From: Enterocloster hominis (ex Liu et al. 2021)
Lineage (GTDB): Bacteria; Bacillota; Clostridia; Lachnospirales; Lachnospiraceae
Direction: 5' to 3'
Assembly: GCA_014385265.1 (NCBI GenBank)
Contig: JACRTJ010000025.1
Coordinates: forward strand, 1 to 64,000
DNA length: 64,000 nucleotides
This document shows, piece after piece, positions 1-8,384 of the stretch. Each line of letters begins with the position of its first letter. The first letter of the stretch is position 1. Made by a program: the position numbers and the translations under genes. The notes beneath the pieces are model-generated. The model did not search any database, was not told the DNA's origin, and was given only the letters and a program-made list of their open reading frames with translations.

Positions 1-105
1 TGTAGTATACTGATATCTCTAACTGGATTTTAACACAAAATGAAATAAAAAGTAACCCGTAAACAAAGATTCATGCATTGTTTGTGCCGAAGGCAGGAAC
101 GACGC

Positions 106-139
106 AAGGAGGGCATGCCACAACGGCATGTTTAAATAA
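106..139 (+). promoter_or_regulatory. jetA ribosome site with spacer hairpin
   Basis: A very strong Shine-Dalgarno, AAGGAGGG (106-113), lies 26 nt before the jetA ATG at 140, too far for normal initiation. Between them CATGCC (114-119), loop ACAAC, and GGCATG (125-130) form a 6-bp hairpin. Folding out these 17 nt leaves 9 nt, an ideal spacing. A stop codon (137-139) directly precedes the ATG, so no upstream in-frame start exists. A three-codon frame from ATG 128 also ends there, so reinitiation is an alternative. The pairing is seen; its role is inferred. Confidence 0.5.
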
Positions 140-1555
140 ATGAAAAAGCTGTTTCAGATGATACCATCTGGATTTTTCAACTGTCTTTCCAGCGGGAGCA
201 ATAGCGGGGTATATTCGGACTGCCTCCAGATTATTTATGATCAGTATGACCGGGAGATCTCGTATCGGATCTCCCGAAGCCATATCCGGGATTCGCTGGC
301 GGTCTACCTGCTGGAAAATCATGTGGACTTTGTGGAAGAGGATGAAAAGGGGGCCCGGAAAAATTATAATGATCTGGCAAACGGGATCATCCGGAAATTC
401 TGTTCAAAGGAAGTCGGCTGGCTGGAGGAAGAGCATGACGACGCGACTTACGAAAAGTATATTATCATGACGGAGCAGGGGATCCTGCTGGCTGAATTTT
501 TACAGCAGCTGAGGGCGCCGGAGCGGGAGGAGTTTTCCAGTTACATTTATAACATTTACAATGTTTTAAAAAATGAGGAGCAATGGTCAGGAGATCCGTA
601 TGTGGAGGGCTTGAGAAATGTTTACCGGAATGCCAAGATGCTGTCGAAATCTTTGAAGCGCCTTTCAACCTTTATCAAGAAGATCATTGAACGGATGGTA
701 CAGGAGGAGACCCTGGAAAGCCTGACGGAGAACATTCTGGAGTACTGTGAGGGAAGCTTCATCCGGGAATACGCCCGGCTCACGAAGCAGCAGAATATCC
801 ACATCTACCGTTCGTTCATCCGTATGAAGCTGGAACGGATGCAGAATGATCCTGCGCTGTTTGAGCTTCTGGTGATCGGCTGTGCGGTGGAGGAGGAGCT
901 GGAAGAGGCGGAGGCCAGGGAATATGTGCTGGACATGATCCAGCGGACCAGGGGCTTCCTGGCAGATGATTATGACCGTATCATGAAAGAGATCAAGCAC
1001 AAGATCAATGTATATCTCCAGATCGCTGTTGGCCGGGCCAGATTTTTGCGGAACCGGGAAATGGATATCCGGGGAAATGTGGAGCAGACCTTACGATATA
1101 TCACCGAATCCATGACGGAGACCGGATGGAAGTCAGAGCTGCCGGAAGAGATGGCAGGACTTTTTTTACTGGACAGAAATGAATTTATTGATACAGGCTC
1201 CATCCGTTTTCCGCGAAAGGCACAGAGCATCCGGGAAGGAACCTTTGCAGAGGTGGAGGAGCTGTCGCAGGAGGATCTGCGGCGGGCCAGAGAAGAGCAT
1301 GAGAGGGCGGCCTATAATCCGTATTCAAAAGAAAAAATGAAGGATTATCTGGAACATGTCATGGGCGGTCAGAAGCAGATACAAAGTGACGAACTTCCGA
1401 TGGAAAGCAAACGGGACCTGCTCTGCGCGCTGTCTGCGGCGGCGTACGGGGCGGAAAATGGTTATACCATCCAGCTGGAAGAAGGATACATGGAAACCAA
1501 TGGAATGATACTCCGCAGATTCCAGATCTCAAAAGAGGAAGAGTTATGCAGATAG
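140..1555 (+). CDS. jetA: Wadjet subunit JetA (kleisin-like)
   Basis: First gene of a four-gene Wadjet operon. The 471-aa product resembles the DUF5716-type JetA that I associate with type II Wadjet. JetA proteins are MukF-like kleisins that bridge the JetC SMC heads and help the complex recognise and cleave small circular DNA such as plasmids. No catalytic motif is expected and none is seen. The protein is mostly predicted helix, with charged middle and C-terminal stretches. The 3' end overlaps jetB by 10 nt, which implies translational coupling. The ATG at 140 is the first possible start because a stop precedes it. Subtype is less certain than the Wadjet call itself. Confidence 0.88.
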   Translation: MKKLFQMIPSGFFNCLSSGSNSGVYSDCLQIIYDQYDREISYRISRSHIRDSLAVYLLENHVDFVEEDEKGARKNYNDLANGIIRKFCSKEVGWLEEEHDDATYEKYIIMTEQGILLAEFLQQLRAPEREEFSSYIYNIYNVLKNEEQWSGDPYVEGLRNVYRNAKMLSKSLKRLSTFIKKIIERMVQEETLESLTENILEYCEGSFIREYARLTKQQNIHIYRSFIRMKLERMQNDPALFELLVIGCAVEEELEEAEAREYVLDMIQRTRGFLADDYDRIMKEIKHKINVYLQIAVGRARFLRNREMDIRGNVEQTLRYITESMTETGWKSELPEEMAGLFLLDRNEFIDTGSIRFPRKAQSIREGTFAEVEELSQEDLRRAREEHERAAYNPYSKEKMKDYLEHVMGGQKQIQSDELPMESKRDLLCALSAAAYGAENGYTIQLEEGYMETNGMILRRFQISKEEELCR

Positions 1556-2196
1556 AGGAGTTTTGGGAGGCATATACCTCATCAGAGAAGGAATTGTTTC
1601 AGCGCTCCTGCCGGCGGCTGCTGAAACATACATTTATTGTCCGTGATAAGGATGAGGAGAATAAAAAGGCCTATTATTTTATCTCGAAAAGACCAGAGCC
1701 TTTTTCGGCCTATTTCCGATATATCGGCTTTGATATCGTGGTGGACCGGGAAAATGGGGTCGTAATGCTGAGGAACTGTGCCGACGCCGGGGAAAGCGGG
1801 AAGGTCCAGGTGAACCGCCTGCAGTTAAAGAAGGCGGAGAGCGTGGTATTGTGCTGCCTCTGGACCTTATACGCGGACCGGATCCGTTCGGGAAGCTTAT
1901 CCCGGGCGATCCTGGTATCCATTACGGAAATACAGTTTGAACTGGAGAAATATGGCGTTAAGGATCAGATCGATAAAAGTGCCATGACTGGTATTTTGAC
2001 TTTATTTTCCAGATTTAATTTAATTGAAGTGAATGGAAAGATCGGAGAAAAGGACTGCCTGGTCAGACTATATCCGTCGCTGCAGTTTGCGCTGGAATCG
2101 GAGGAATTTGGACGTTTTGCAGAACTGACGAGAAAAAGGATGCTTGAGAAAACGGGGGAGGTTCCGGGCGAGGAGGATGCAGATGAGTATGAATAG
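1546..2196 (+). CDS. jetB: Wadjet subunit JetB (DUF4194, MukE-like)
   Basis: 216-aa protein of the DUF4194 family, the KITE/MukE-like partner that binds the JetA kleisin in the Wadjet SMC complex. It looks like a winged-helix fold, with no enzymatic motif. Its start lies inside the end of jetA and is preceded by an AGAGGAAGAG ribosome site. Its 3' end overlaps the start of jetC, so three subunits of one complex are made from overlapping frames. Identification rests on family resemblance plus its fixed position between jetA and the SMC gene. Confidence 0.88.
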   Translation: MQIEEFWEAYTSSEKELFQRSCRRLLKHTFIVRDKDEENKKAYYFISKRPEPFSAYFRYIGFDIVVDRENGVVMLRNCADAGESGKVQVNRLQLKKAESVVLCCLWTLYADRIRSGSLSRAILVSITEIQFELEKYGVKDQIDKSAMTGILTLFSRFNLIEVNGKIGEKDCLVRLYPSLQFALESEEFGRFAELTRKRMLEKTGEVPGEEDADEYE

Positions 2197-5100
2197 AAAA
2201 ACAGCCACAAAATTGCTGCTGGTCCAGTGGGCGAGGTTCCAGAATGAATGTATCCGTCTGGAGGGCTCCACACTGCTTACGGGAGTAAACGGCAGCGGAA
2301 AATCCACGGTCCTGGACGCGATGACGTACCTTCTTACTGGGAATACACAGTTCAACAAGGCGGCAAAGGACCGGGACCGGACGGTGATCGGTTATGTGCG
2401 CGGAGATACGAAAAGCAATGGCACAGAGCGGTATTTAAGGACCGGAGAGGTCATCAGCTATATTGCCATGGAATTCTGGTCGCCGCTGGATCAGTCGTTT
2501 CTGGTGGTGGGGGTCTGTATGGAGTCAGACAATGAGATCGCATGCAGGAGCAGCTGGTTCATCTGCCGTGACGCCCGGATCGATGAGATCAATTTTACAT
2601 CGACGGAAGGAAAGAGGATCCGGTTCACGCCGAAAAATGAGCTGGCGGTCCGTGGAGAAAAGCTCAGGTCTGCCGAGTTCCTGGGAAAGGAACGGGGGGT
2701 GGAGCAGGTGCTCCGGGCGCTGGGGCTGCGGTGCAATGCGTCCAAATACCGCTCCAGGCTGTTGAAAATGATGGCGTTTAATCCGGAGAACAATATTGAC
2801 CAGTTTATCCAGGACTGTGTGCTGGAGCCTGGAAGGGTGGATTCCTTAAAGGAGCTGCGGGAACAGCGGCATCAGTTTGATCATATAAAGGAAATGTATG
2901 AGAATTTACGCAGCAGCAAGGCCCAGCTGGAGACCATAGAGCAGCGGACCGGCGAGTATGAGAGAAAGCTGCGGAGTCTCCGCATACGGGAATTGATGCT
3001 TCTTTACCAGGATCTGAGAGAAAAGGAAGAGGAAAAGAAGCAGGAGGAGATCCGGCTGGAAGCTCTGAAGACGAAAAAGGAACGCCTGGAGATCCGGCAG
3101 AAGGAGCTGGATAAACGGTATAAGGAGGCGGGAGAACGCTGCCGCATCGCAGAAAACAATGATATTTTCCGTGGAGTCAGGGAAAGCATCCAGGCATTGG
3201 AGCGGCAGATCGAAAAACTCAATGAAGAAAAAGAAAAACAGGAGAATGGGCTGGCTCTTCTTATGAAGCTGCAGGCCCAGATATCAGCGATACTGAAATG
3301 GGCAGATCCCTTTATTGAAGTAGAAGAGGAAGACAGAAACTGTCTGGCCCATCTGTCAGAAGGCGGGCAGCAGATAGAGGAAAAGCTCCGTTCTTATCTG
3401 AGATTTAAAGAGCAGATGCAGGGGCAGAAGCAGATCTTCTGGGAGGAGGAGATCCATTGTGGGGACAGGATCCGGGAGCTGGACCAGGAGCTGGATGAGC
3501 TGGAGACGGAGATCAAGCAGCTGAAGTCCAACCAGATGGTGTTCCCAAAGAATGCAGAGGCCGCCAAACGGATCATTTATGAGGAACTGAAGCAGCAGGG
3601 GATCCAGACCGACGTGCGGCTATTTGCAGAGCTGGTCCAGGAGGTAAAGGACGCGGAGTGGAGAGCGGCCATTGAGACCTTTCTGGGACGAAAACGATTT
3701 TATATCATTGTAGACGGACAATACTGCCACAAAGCCATGGAGGTCCTGGAACGAAGGAAGCTCCATGGCGTTCATGTGGTGATCACAGACAAGCTTCCCG
3801 AGACAGATATAAGCGCCGGGTCTGCAGCTGAAATGCTGGTGATCCCCAATGTGTACGCCAGAAGATACGCAAATTATCTGCTGAACGGGATTCATTTATG
3901 CGGCTCTCTGGAGGAACTTCATGAGTATCCCAGGGGAGGCCTGATGAAAAACGGCATGCTGGCAAAGAGCTATGCGGTGTCCAATATGGACGTGGACGGA
4001 ACCGAGTTCTGCCTGGGCGGGGATGCCATAAGACTCCAGTTAAACAGGAAGGAAGAGGCAAAAAAGCAGAAACAGGAGGAGCGCAGAAGCAATCAGAAGC
4101 ACAGGGAACAGAGCCGCAGGTATAGGAGCGAGATCGAGGGAGTGGACTGGGAGGCCGGCCATTATGATTTTGATGCGGCAAAGTCCCTGGAGGCGACCCT
4201 GGAGCGGAAGGAACGGATCCAGCAGGATATTGATAAGATACAGAGCAATCCGGACTTTCTGGCAGTGCTGCAGGAGCAGCAGGATGCAGAACGGGAGTAT
4301 GGAGCCCTGGGAGGCGCGATAAAGGTGATCGCCGGGGATATTGGGAGCTGTAAAAAGGAACTGGAACAAAGCGAAGCCGCACTTAAGAAGGCTGCAGGCG
4401 AGATCAATCAGCTGAATCAGGACTATGAGCGCCAGTGCATGCAGCATCTGGAATTAAAGCGCCCGATGCTGGAGGAGTATGAAAAGCTTTTAAAAGGAAA
4501 GACCGGGACCTGGAGGGCGATCACGAAAAAGACAGTCATGAACCTAAGCACCGAGGTGGACGCCTGCGTCAAACAGATGGAAAGCGCGCAGATCGAGTAC
4601 TGTAAGCTGGCGGAGATCGATATAAACAGGCGGGGGACCGGCTATATTCCGTTTTACCGTGACGAGTACAGAAATATTGCCAACATCAAGATCGAGGAAG
4701 CGCATAATAAGCTGGAGGAGCAGGGGAAAAGGCTGGAAAGCGCCTTCATGAATGACTTTGTGGCAGAGATCAATGAGACGATCCAGGCAGCAAAGGATGA
4801 AATAGAGGGGATCAACCGGGAATTAAAGAAAATCCCATTTGGAAACGATACGTACCGGTTTGTCATGACAGAAAAGGCAGACCGCAGCGTATTTTTCAGG
4901 ATCTGTAAGAAACTGGAGCAGTATATGAATTCTCCGGAAGTATATATGAATTCAGCACGGGACGACGAGGAGATGGAGCATGATATCCAGGAATTCATGA
5001 GCGTGATCCTGGAAGAGGAGGATGAAACGGAATATACGGATTACCGGAAGTATTTTACATACGATATGAAGATCCTCAGCAGGCAGGGAAGCCAGGAGAT

Positions 5101-5440
5101 CGAGGCGGATCTGTCGAAAAAGCAGGGCTCTGCAAGCAATGGAGAGAAGCAGACGCCGTATTTTATCATTCTGGCGGCAAGCCTGCTCCAGTATTATCCG
5201 AAGCAGGTCTGCTGCGCGAGACTGGCCTTTATTGACGAAGCATTTTCTGCCTTGTCACGGGAGCGGATCGAGCAGATGGTAAAATATTTTGAAGAAAACC
5301 AGTTCCAGGTGTTTTATGCTGCGCCGCCGGAGAAGATCAGCAGTATTGGAGCTTTTATTGAATCAACGGTGAGCCTGGTGACATCGGGACGTTACACGCA
5401 CGCGGTGGAAGGTCTGGTGAAGGAAGTCTATGGGGTATAA
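2183..5440 (+). CDS. jetC: Wadjet SMC ATPase JetC
   Basis: A 1085-aa SMC/MukB-like ATPase, the motor of the Wadjet complex, proposed to extrude DNA loops and sense circle size. Walker A is GVNGSGKST at residues 34-42. Long Lys/Glu-rich coiled coils run from about 240-430 and 620-760, around a hinge-like middle. A signature-like SASNGEKQ is near 982, and a Walker B, FIDEAF with Asp-Glu, near 1015. The frame is open upstream to 2144, but the ATG at 2183 has AGGAGG (2171-2176) six bases before it and is chosen. It overlaps jetB by 14 nt and jetD by 11 nt. Confidence 0.93.
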   Translation: MSMNRKTATKLLLVQWARFQNECIRLEGSTLLTGVNGSGKSTVLDAMTYLLTGNTQFNKAAKDRDRTVIGYVRGDTKSNGTERYLRTGEVISYIAMEFWSPLDQSFLVVGVCMESDNEIACRSSWFICRDARIDEINFTSTEGKRIRFTPKNELAVRGEKLRSAEFLGKERGVEQVLRALGLRCNASKYRSRLLKMMAFNPENNIDQFIQDCVLEPGRVDSLKELREQRHQFDHIKEMYENLRSSKAQLETIEQRTGEYERKLRSLRIRELMLLYQDLREKEEEKKQEEIRLEALKTKKERLEIRQKELDKRYKEAGERCRIAENNDIFRGVRESIQALERQIEKLNEEKEKQENGLALLMKLQAQISAILKWADPFIEVEEEDRNCLAHLSEGGQQIEEKLRSYLRFKEQMQGQKQIFWEEEIHCGDRIRELDQELDELETEIKQLKSNQMVFPKNAEAAKRIIYEELKQQGIQTDVRLFAELVQEVKDAEWRAAIETFLGRKRFYIIVDGQYCHKAMEVLERRKLHGVHVVITDKLPETDISAGSAAEMLVIPNVYARRYANYLLNGIHLCGSLEELHEYPRGGLMKNGMLAKSYAVSNMDVDGTEFCLGGDAIRLQLNRKEEAKKQKQEERRSNQKHREQSRRYRSEIEGVDWEAGHYDFDAAKSLEATLERKERIQQDIDKIQSNPDFLAVLQEQQDAEREYGALGGAIKVIAGDIGSCKKELEQSEAALKKAAGEINQLNQDYERQCMQHLELKRPMLEEYEKLLKGKTGTWRAITKKTVMNLSTEVDACVKQMESAQIEYCKLAEIDINRRGTGYIPFYRDEYRNIANIKIEEAHNKLEEQGKRLESAFMNDFVAEINETIQAAKDEIEGINRELKKIPFGNDTYRFVMTEKADRSVFFRICKKLEQYMNSPEVYMNSARDDEEMEHDIQEFMSVILEEEDETEYTDYRKYFTYDMKILSRQGSQEIEADLSKKQGSASNGEKQTPYFIILAASLLQYYPKQVCCARLAFIDEAFSALSRERIEQMVKYFEENQFQVFYAAPPEKISSIGAFIESTVSLVTSGRYTHAVEGLVKEVYGV

Positions 5441-6674
5441 TGCAGTTCAGAAGCAGGTGCTGGAAGCGCTCCTGGATCAGTATGAAAGAAGTAAGACGTA
5501 TCAGGGAGAGAATAAGGTGATCCAGAGCTTTCAGATCCCGCCGGAAAAGGTATTCCCGGACTATGCGTCCGATTACGCCGACATGGATCAGATCCGTGAT
5601 TTTGAAGCCTGGATGCGGGAGCTGGAGCAGGATGGCCTGATCACCATAAGGTACGGGAGTGGAGAGATCAGAAAGCTGACGGCAGATCCGGAGAGCTGGG
5701 ATCTGTATTATGAGGTCCTGCAGAGAAGGGATAAGCTTTCATTACAGCAGGACCAGATCATGCTGTATCAGAGGTATCTGGGGATGAGTCCGCTCCTGGA
5801 CCGGTTCTGCCGGGAGCAGATCGGACGTTTACAGCAAAATAAAAATCCACTCTATGGAGGGAAGGAAGCAGAGGCCATATTGGAGCTCTGCAAATTCATT
5901 TTACAGAACCAGCAGGACATCCTGGAGAGGGAGCTGTCGATGGCGGTTTTGAAGGACAGTAAGCGATGGGAGAAAAAATACCGTTCAAAGGTCTGCGGGC
6001 TTTTGAGAAAATACGGGGATTATGAGTCTCTGTTCCTGGGACTCACAGATGACCGGGATAAGGAGGATAAGCGCGAGACGGAACGGATCCTTCTGGCAGA
6101 GCATCAGATCTACCCCAATCCGTCCTATGTGTATTTCAAGGGAAATGCGGAATTTTACTTTTCCAACGGATTGTGTGTCCGGACAGACCCGTCCATGCCC
6201 ATGGCCTTTTCTTCGGCTGCTCTGAAAGGCCTGAAAGCGCTGTATATCGGGGATGAGGCAGTAATTACCGTGGAAAATCTGACTTCATTCAACCGGATGC
6301 AGATGGAACGGGCGTTTCTGATCTTCTTAAGCGGATACCATAATTTAGCAAAGCAGGCATTCATAAAGCAGATCGCCGGGGATAACCCGGGGAAGCAGTG
6401 GCATCATTTTGGGGATATCGATCCGGACGGCTTCTATATCGTGGAGAATCTGATCCGGGGAACAGGGATCGATTTTCATATGGTCTATATGGATACGGAT
6501 ACTTTGAAAAAATATGATGAGTATACAAAGCCGCTGGAGGAGCGTGACAGGAGAAAGGCAGAGAATCTGCTGGCGGCCGGGCGGTATACGGATGTTATGA
6601 GCTATATGCTGGAAAAGGGGAAGAAGCTGGAGCAGGAGATCGTCAGCTGGATGGAATGGAAGGGAGTGTTATGA
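5430..6674 (+). CDS. jetD: Wadjet nuclease JetD (Toprim, DUF2220)
   Basis: A 414-aa protein of the JetD family, related to topoisomerase VI subunit A. It is the nuclease that cuts the DNA loaded by JetABC. The N-terminal half is a DUF3322-like helical and winged-helix region. The C-terminal Toprim domain shows GDIDPDGF, with metal-binding Asp residues at about 329, 331 and 333, and a conserved Glu upstream. The start overlaps the end of jetC by 11 nt. All catalytic positions I can recognise are present, so the system looks intact. No clear terminator follows until 6995-7042. Confidence 0.92.
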   Translation: MGYNAVQKQVLEALLDQYERSKTYQGENKVIQSFQIPPEKVFPDYASDYADMDQIRDFEAWMRELEQDGLITIRYGSGEIRKLTADPESWDLYYEVLQRRDKLSLQQDQIMLYQRYLGMSPLLDRFCREQIGRLQQNKNPLYGGKEAEAILELCKFILQNQQDILERELSMAVLKDSKRWEKKYRSKVCGLLRKYGDYESLFLGLTDDRDKEDKRETERILLAEHQIYPNPSYVYFKGNAEFYFSNGLCVRTDPSMPMAFSSAALKGLKALYIGDEAVITVENLTSFNRMQMERAFLIFLSGYHNLAKQAFIKQIAGDNPGKQWHHFGDIDPDGFYIVENLIRGTGIDFHMVYMDTDTLKKYDEYTKPLEERDRRKAENLLAAGRYTDVMSYMLEKGKKLEQEIVSWMEWKGVL

Positions 6675-6728
6675 CGGGAAAATGTGGAAAATCCCATCAC
6701 TTCTTTATCGCATATCTGTAAAGGCTGT

Positions 6729-6819
6729 GGTATAATGTCTGGAAACAGACATTATACCATCGCGCATCTGGTTTTCGCGTTCACCGCGAAAATCCAGGCG
6801 CTCAAATCTCCCGGAGGGG
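6729..6819. repeat. Structured three-hairpin repeat, copy 1
   Basis: Three adjacent hairpins. The first is a perfect 13-bp stem with a GAAA loop (6729-6758); it contains TGGTATAAT, an extended -10 motif, on both strands. The second (6762-6801) has an 8-bp core TTTTCGCG/CGCGAAAA, flanked by CTGG/CCAG and GCGC/GCGC with fixed bulges. The third is CCC-GGAG-GGG (6810-6819). A diverged copy lies at 45464-45549, and in its core stem changed bases are matched on the other arm. It could be a mobile palindromic repeat, a small RNA or a leader; the sequence does not decide. Confidence 0.75.
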
Positions 6820-6842
6820 TACCATGTCCGAAGGACATGGTA
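6820..6842. repeat. Inverted repeat TACCATGTCC/GGACATGGTA
   Basis: A perfect 10-bp inverted repeat with a GAA loop directly follows repeat copy 1. It is followed by a second GGTATAATG (6839-6847) that repeats the left edge of the element (6729-6737). Copy 2 lacks these bases. A 30-codon frame (ATG 6824 to stop 6916) starts inside it behind GGAGGGG, but I do not recognise its product. Confidence 0.6.
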
Positions 6843-6945
6843 TAATGAAAATACTATGCAAATGGAAAAGGGTGCTGCCATGGACCGATATAGCGGACGG
6901 CTTTGGGCTGTTCTGAGAAATGAAAGGAATATTCTAGTTGCTGAA

Positions 6946-6975
6946 GAGACCACATCTGCCGGCAGATGCGGTTTC
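6946..6975. repeat. 15-bp inverted repeat around CATCTGCCGGCAGATG
   Basis: The arms 6946-6960 and 6961-6975 are complementary at 14 of 15 positions (one A/C mismatch, one G/T pair), with no spacer. It could be a regulator-binding palindrome or an RNA hairpin. It lies just upstream of the terminator at 6995. Confidence 0.5.
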
Positions 6976-6994
6976 ACAAGCGCGGCTTTTTCAT

Positions 6995-7042
6995 GCCCTG
7001 CGCCAGCCTGTCCCTGAGACAGAGCGGCGCGGGGCTTTTTTT
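6995..7042 (+). terminator. Intrinsic terminator
   Basis: GCCCTGCGCC (6995-7004) pairs with GGCGCGGGGC (7026-7035), enclosing an inner CTGTC/GACAG stem, and seven T follow (7036-7042). It would end transcripts from the jet operon or from the repeat element. Confidence 0.75.
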
Positions 7043-7095
7043 ACGCGGGCAACGAGTCAAAGTCCGTGCCTGCATGAGACCCTGGCGGCTGCCGC

Positions 7096-7138
7096 GATAA
7101 CCATAAGAAATCCGCGCAGCGTGCTTCTCATGGTTATC
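7096..7138 (+). promoter_or_regulatory. Leader hairpin before 7160 gene
   Basis: GATAACCAT (7096-7104) and ATGGTTATC (7130-7138) form a 9-bp stem, extended by AGAA/TTCT inside. It sits seven bases upstream of the AAGGAGGGAG ribosome site (7145-7154), so it may influence translation or mRNA stability. No ligand-class riboswitch is recognised. Confidence 0.4.
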
Positions 7139-7159
7139 ATTCAGAAGGAGGGAGTACAC

Positions 7160-8275
7160 ATGAGCCTTAAGTATACATGTCCCGTCTGCGGGACGCCTCT
7201 GGGCTATAAGGGACTGTGCTGGAAATGCAGGTCTGGACAGGAGAGGGATACGGTCCTTCACTGGAGTCCGGAGCAAGTGAAGGAAAAACAGGACGGGCTG
7301 GTCCGGAATATCCGGCGGCTGGCAGATATGGAGGATCCGGAGCTTACGGACTTCTGGAAGCTTCTGGGATACCGGGACGCCATCACGCCCAGGATCCAGC
7401 GGGCGGCGCTGGCCGCGGAGGTTTACTATCCCTGTGAGCTTTATTATCACGCCCCGGAGGATGTGCGGGACGGCCTGATCCACGTCCTGCTTTCTGCGGA
7501 GAATTCCAGCGAAGCGTCTGAGCTGATGTGCTGCCTTGCCATGCAGGGAGATGACCGGGCGCTGGAAACGCTTTTGGAGCTGGAGAAACATCCGCGCCCA
7601 TGGAGAAAGAATCTCTATGTGGACCCATCCATCTACGCCCAGTGCGGCGGCTGGACCTTTGATAAGGAAGGGCAGCGGATGCAGCTTAACTTCGATACCT
7701 GCTATCCGATGGTGAAGGGAGAGCCAGGCGAAGGATCTCCTATCCGTATGGGCCAGATGCGGGAGGACACCTGTCCCCACTGCGGCGGACGGATGGTGGA
7801 TATTCTGGTGCTGGATGGACGGGATGAAAGGCTGAGATTCCTGGGGCTGGACGGCATCCTTACTGCCGCCTGCTGTCCCAACTGTGTGGGATTTCTGGAT
7901 GGGCCTGCATTCAGCCGCTTTACTCTGGACGGCGGTGTGGAGGTGTTTCCCTCCAGGACCTTTGATGGGACAGGGAAGATGGACTGCTATGTCCGGCCAG
8001 AAGAATATAAGGCATTAACGGAAAACCGTTTTATACTGGGGAAATCGTCCGTTCCCCTGTTTTATGGCGCGGCTTGCGAGGATGTGAACACCATCGGCGG
8101 TTTTGCCAACTGGGTGCAGGACTGGGAATATACGGCCTGTCCCCACTGCGGAAAGCCCATGAAATATCTGGCCCAGATCCAGTGGGATACCCTGATGGAC
8201 GGTACGGAAGGAACGCTTTATGTGGAGTTCTGCCCGGACTGCCATGTTGTATCCATGCAGCATCAGCAGACCTGA
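7160..8275 (+). CDS. Zinc-ribbon protein with YwqG/DUF1963-like half
   Basis: 371-aa soluble protein, function unknown. The N-terminus has CPVCG...CWKC, a treble-clef or zinc-ribbon motif (about residues 8-26). Two more Cys pairs follow, CPHCGG near 207 and CPHCGKP near 330. The last third resembles the DUF1963/YwqG fold (GGFANWVQDWE, then CPHCG, then a QIQWDT-like segment). YwqG-like proteins are common in immunity-gene clusters of polymorphic toxins, which is also the context here. The frame is open further upstream, but the ATG at 7160 has AAGGAGGGAG ahead and begins with the Cys motif, so it is chosen. Confidence 0.7.
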   Translation: MSLKYTCPVCGTPLGYKGLCWKCRSGQERDTVLHWSPEQVKEKQDGLVRNIRRLADMEDPELTDFWKLLGYRDAITPRIQRAALAAEVYYPCELYYHAPEDVRDGLIHVLLSAENSSEASELMCCLAMQGDDRALETLLELEKHPRPWRKNLYVDPSIYAQCGGWTFDKEGQRMQLNFDTCYPMVKGEPGEGSPIRMGQMREDTCPHCGGRMVDILVLDGRDERLRFLGLDGILTAACCPNCVGFLDGPAFSRFTLDGGVEVFPSRTFDGTGKMDCYVRPEEYKALTENRFILGKSSVPLFYGAACEDVNTIGGFANWVQDWEYTACPHCGKPMKYLAQIQWDTLMDGTEGTLYVEFCPDCHVVSMQHQQT

Positions 8276-8384
8276 GAGGAGACATGGAGATAAGTTTACC
8301 CAAAAGTCCAGATACTGGACGAAGAGCTGGCATGAGAATGGTGACCGGATTTACAGGTCTGCGGGCCCGGGAGGTGGAACTGCA

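Noticed and set aside
2144-2182. Upstream extension of jetC
   Set aside because: No ribosome site; AGGAGG sits correctly for the ATG at 2183, and SMC proteins begin close to Walker A.
6705-6977. Minus-strand open frames across both repeat copies (6705-6977 and 45444-45734) with partly similar products
   Set aside because: Similarity is confined to the repeat; the base changes preserve RNA pairing rather than the protein, and there are no ribosome sites.
8276-8384. Small gene (ATG 8284) between the first two array genes
   Set aside because: A 36-codon frame without recognisable content; probably spacer or old remnant.
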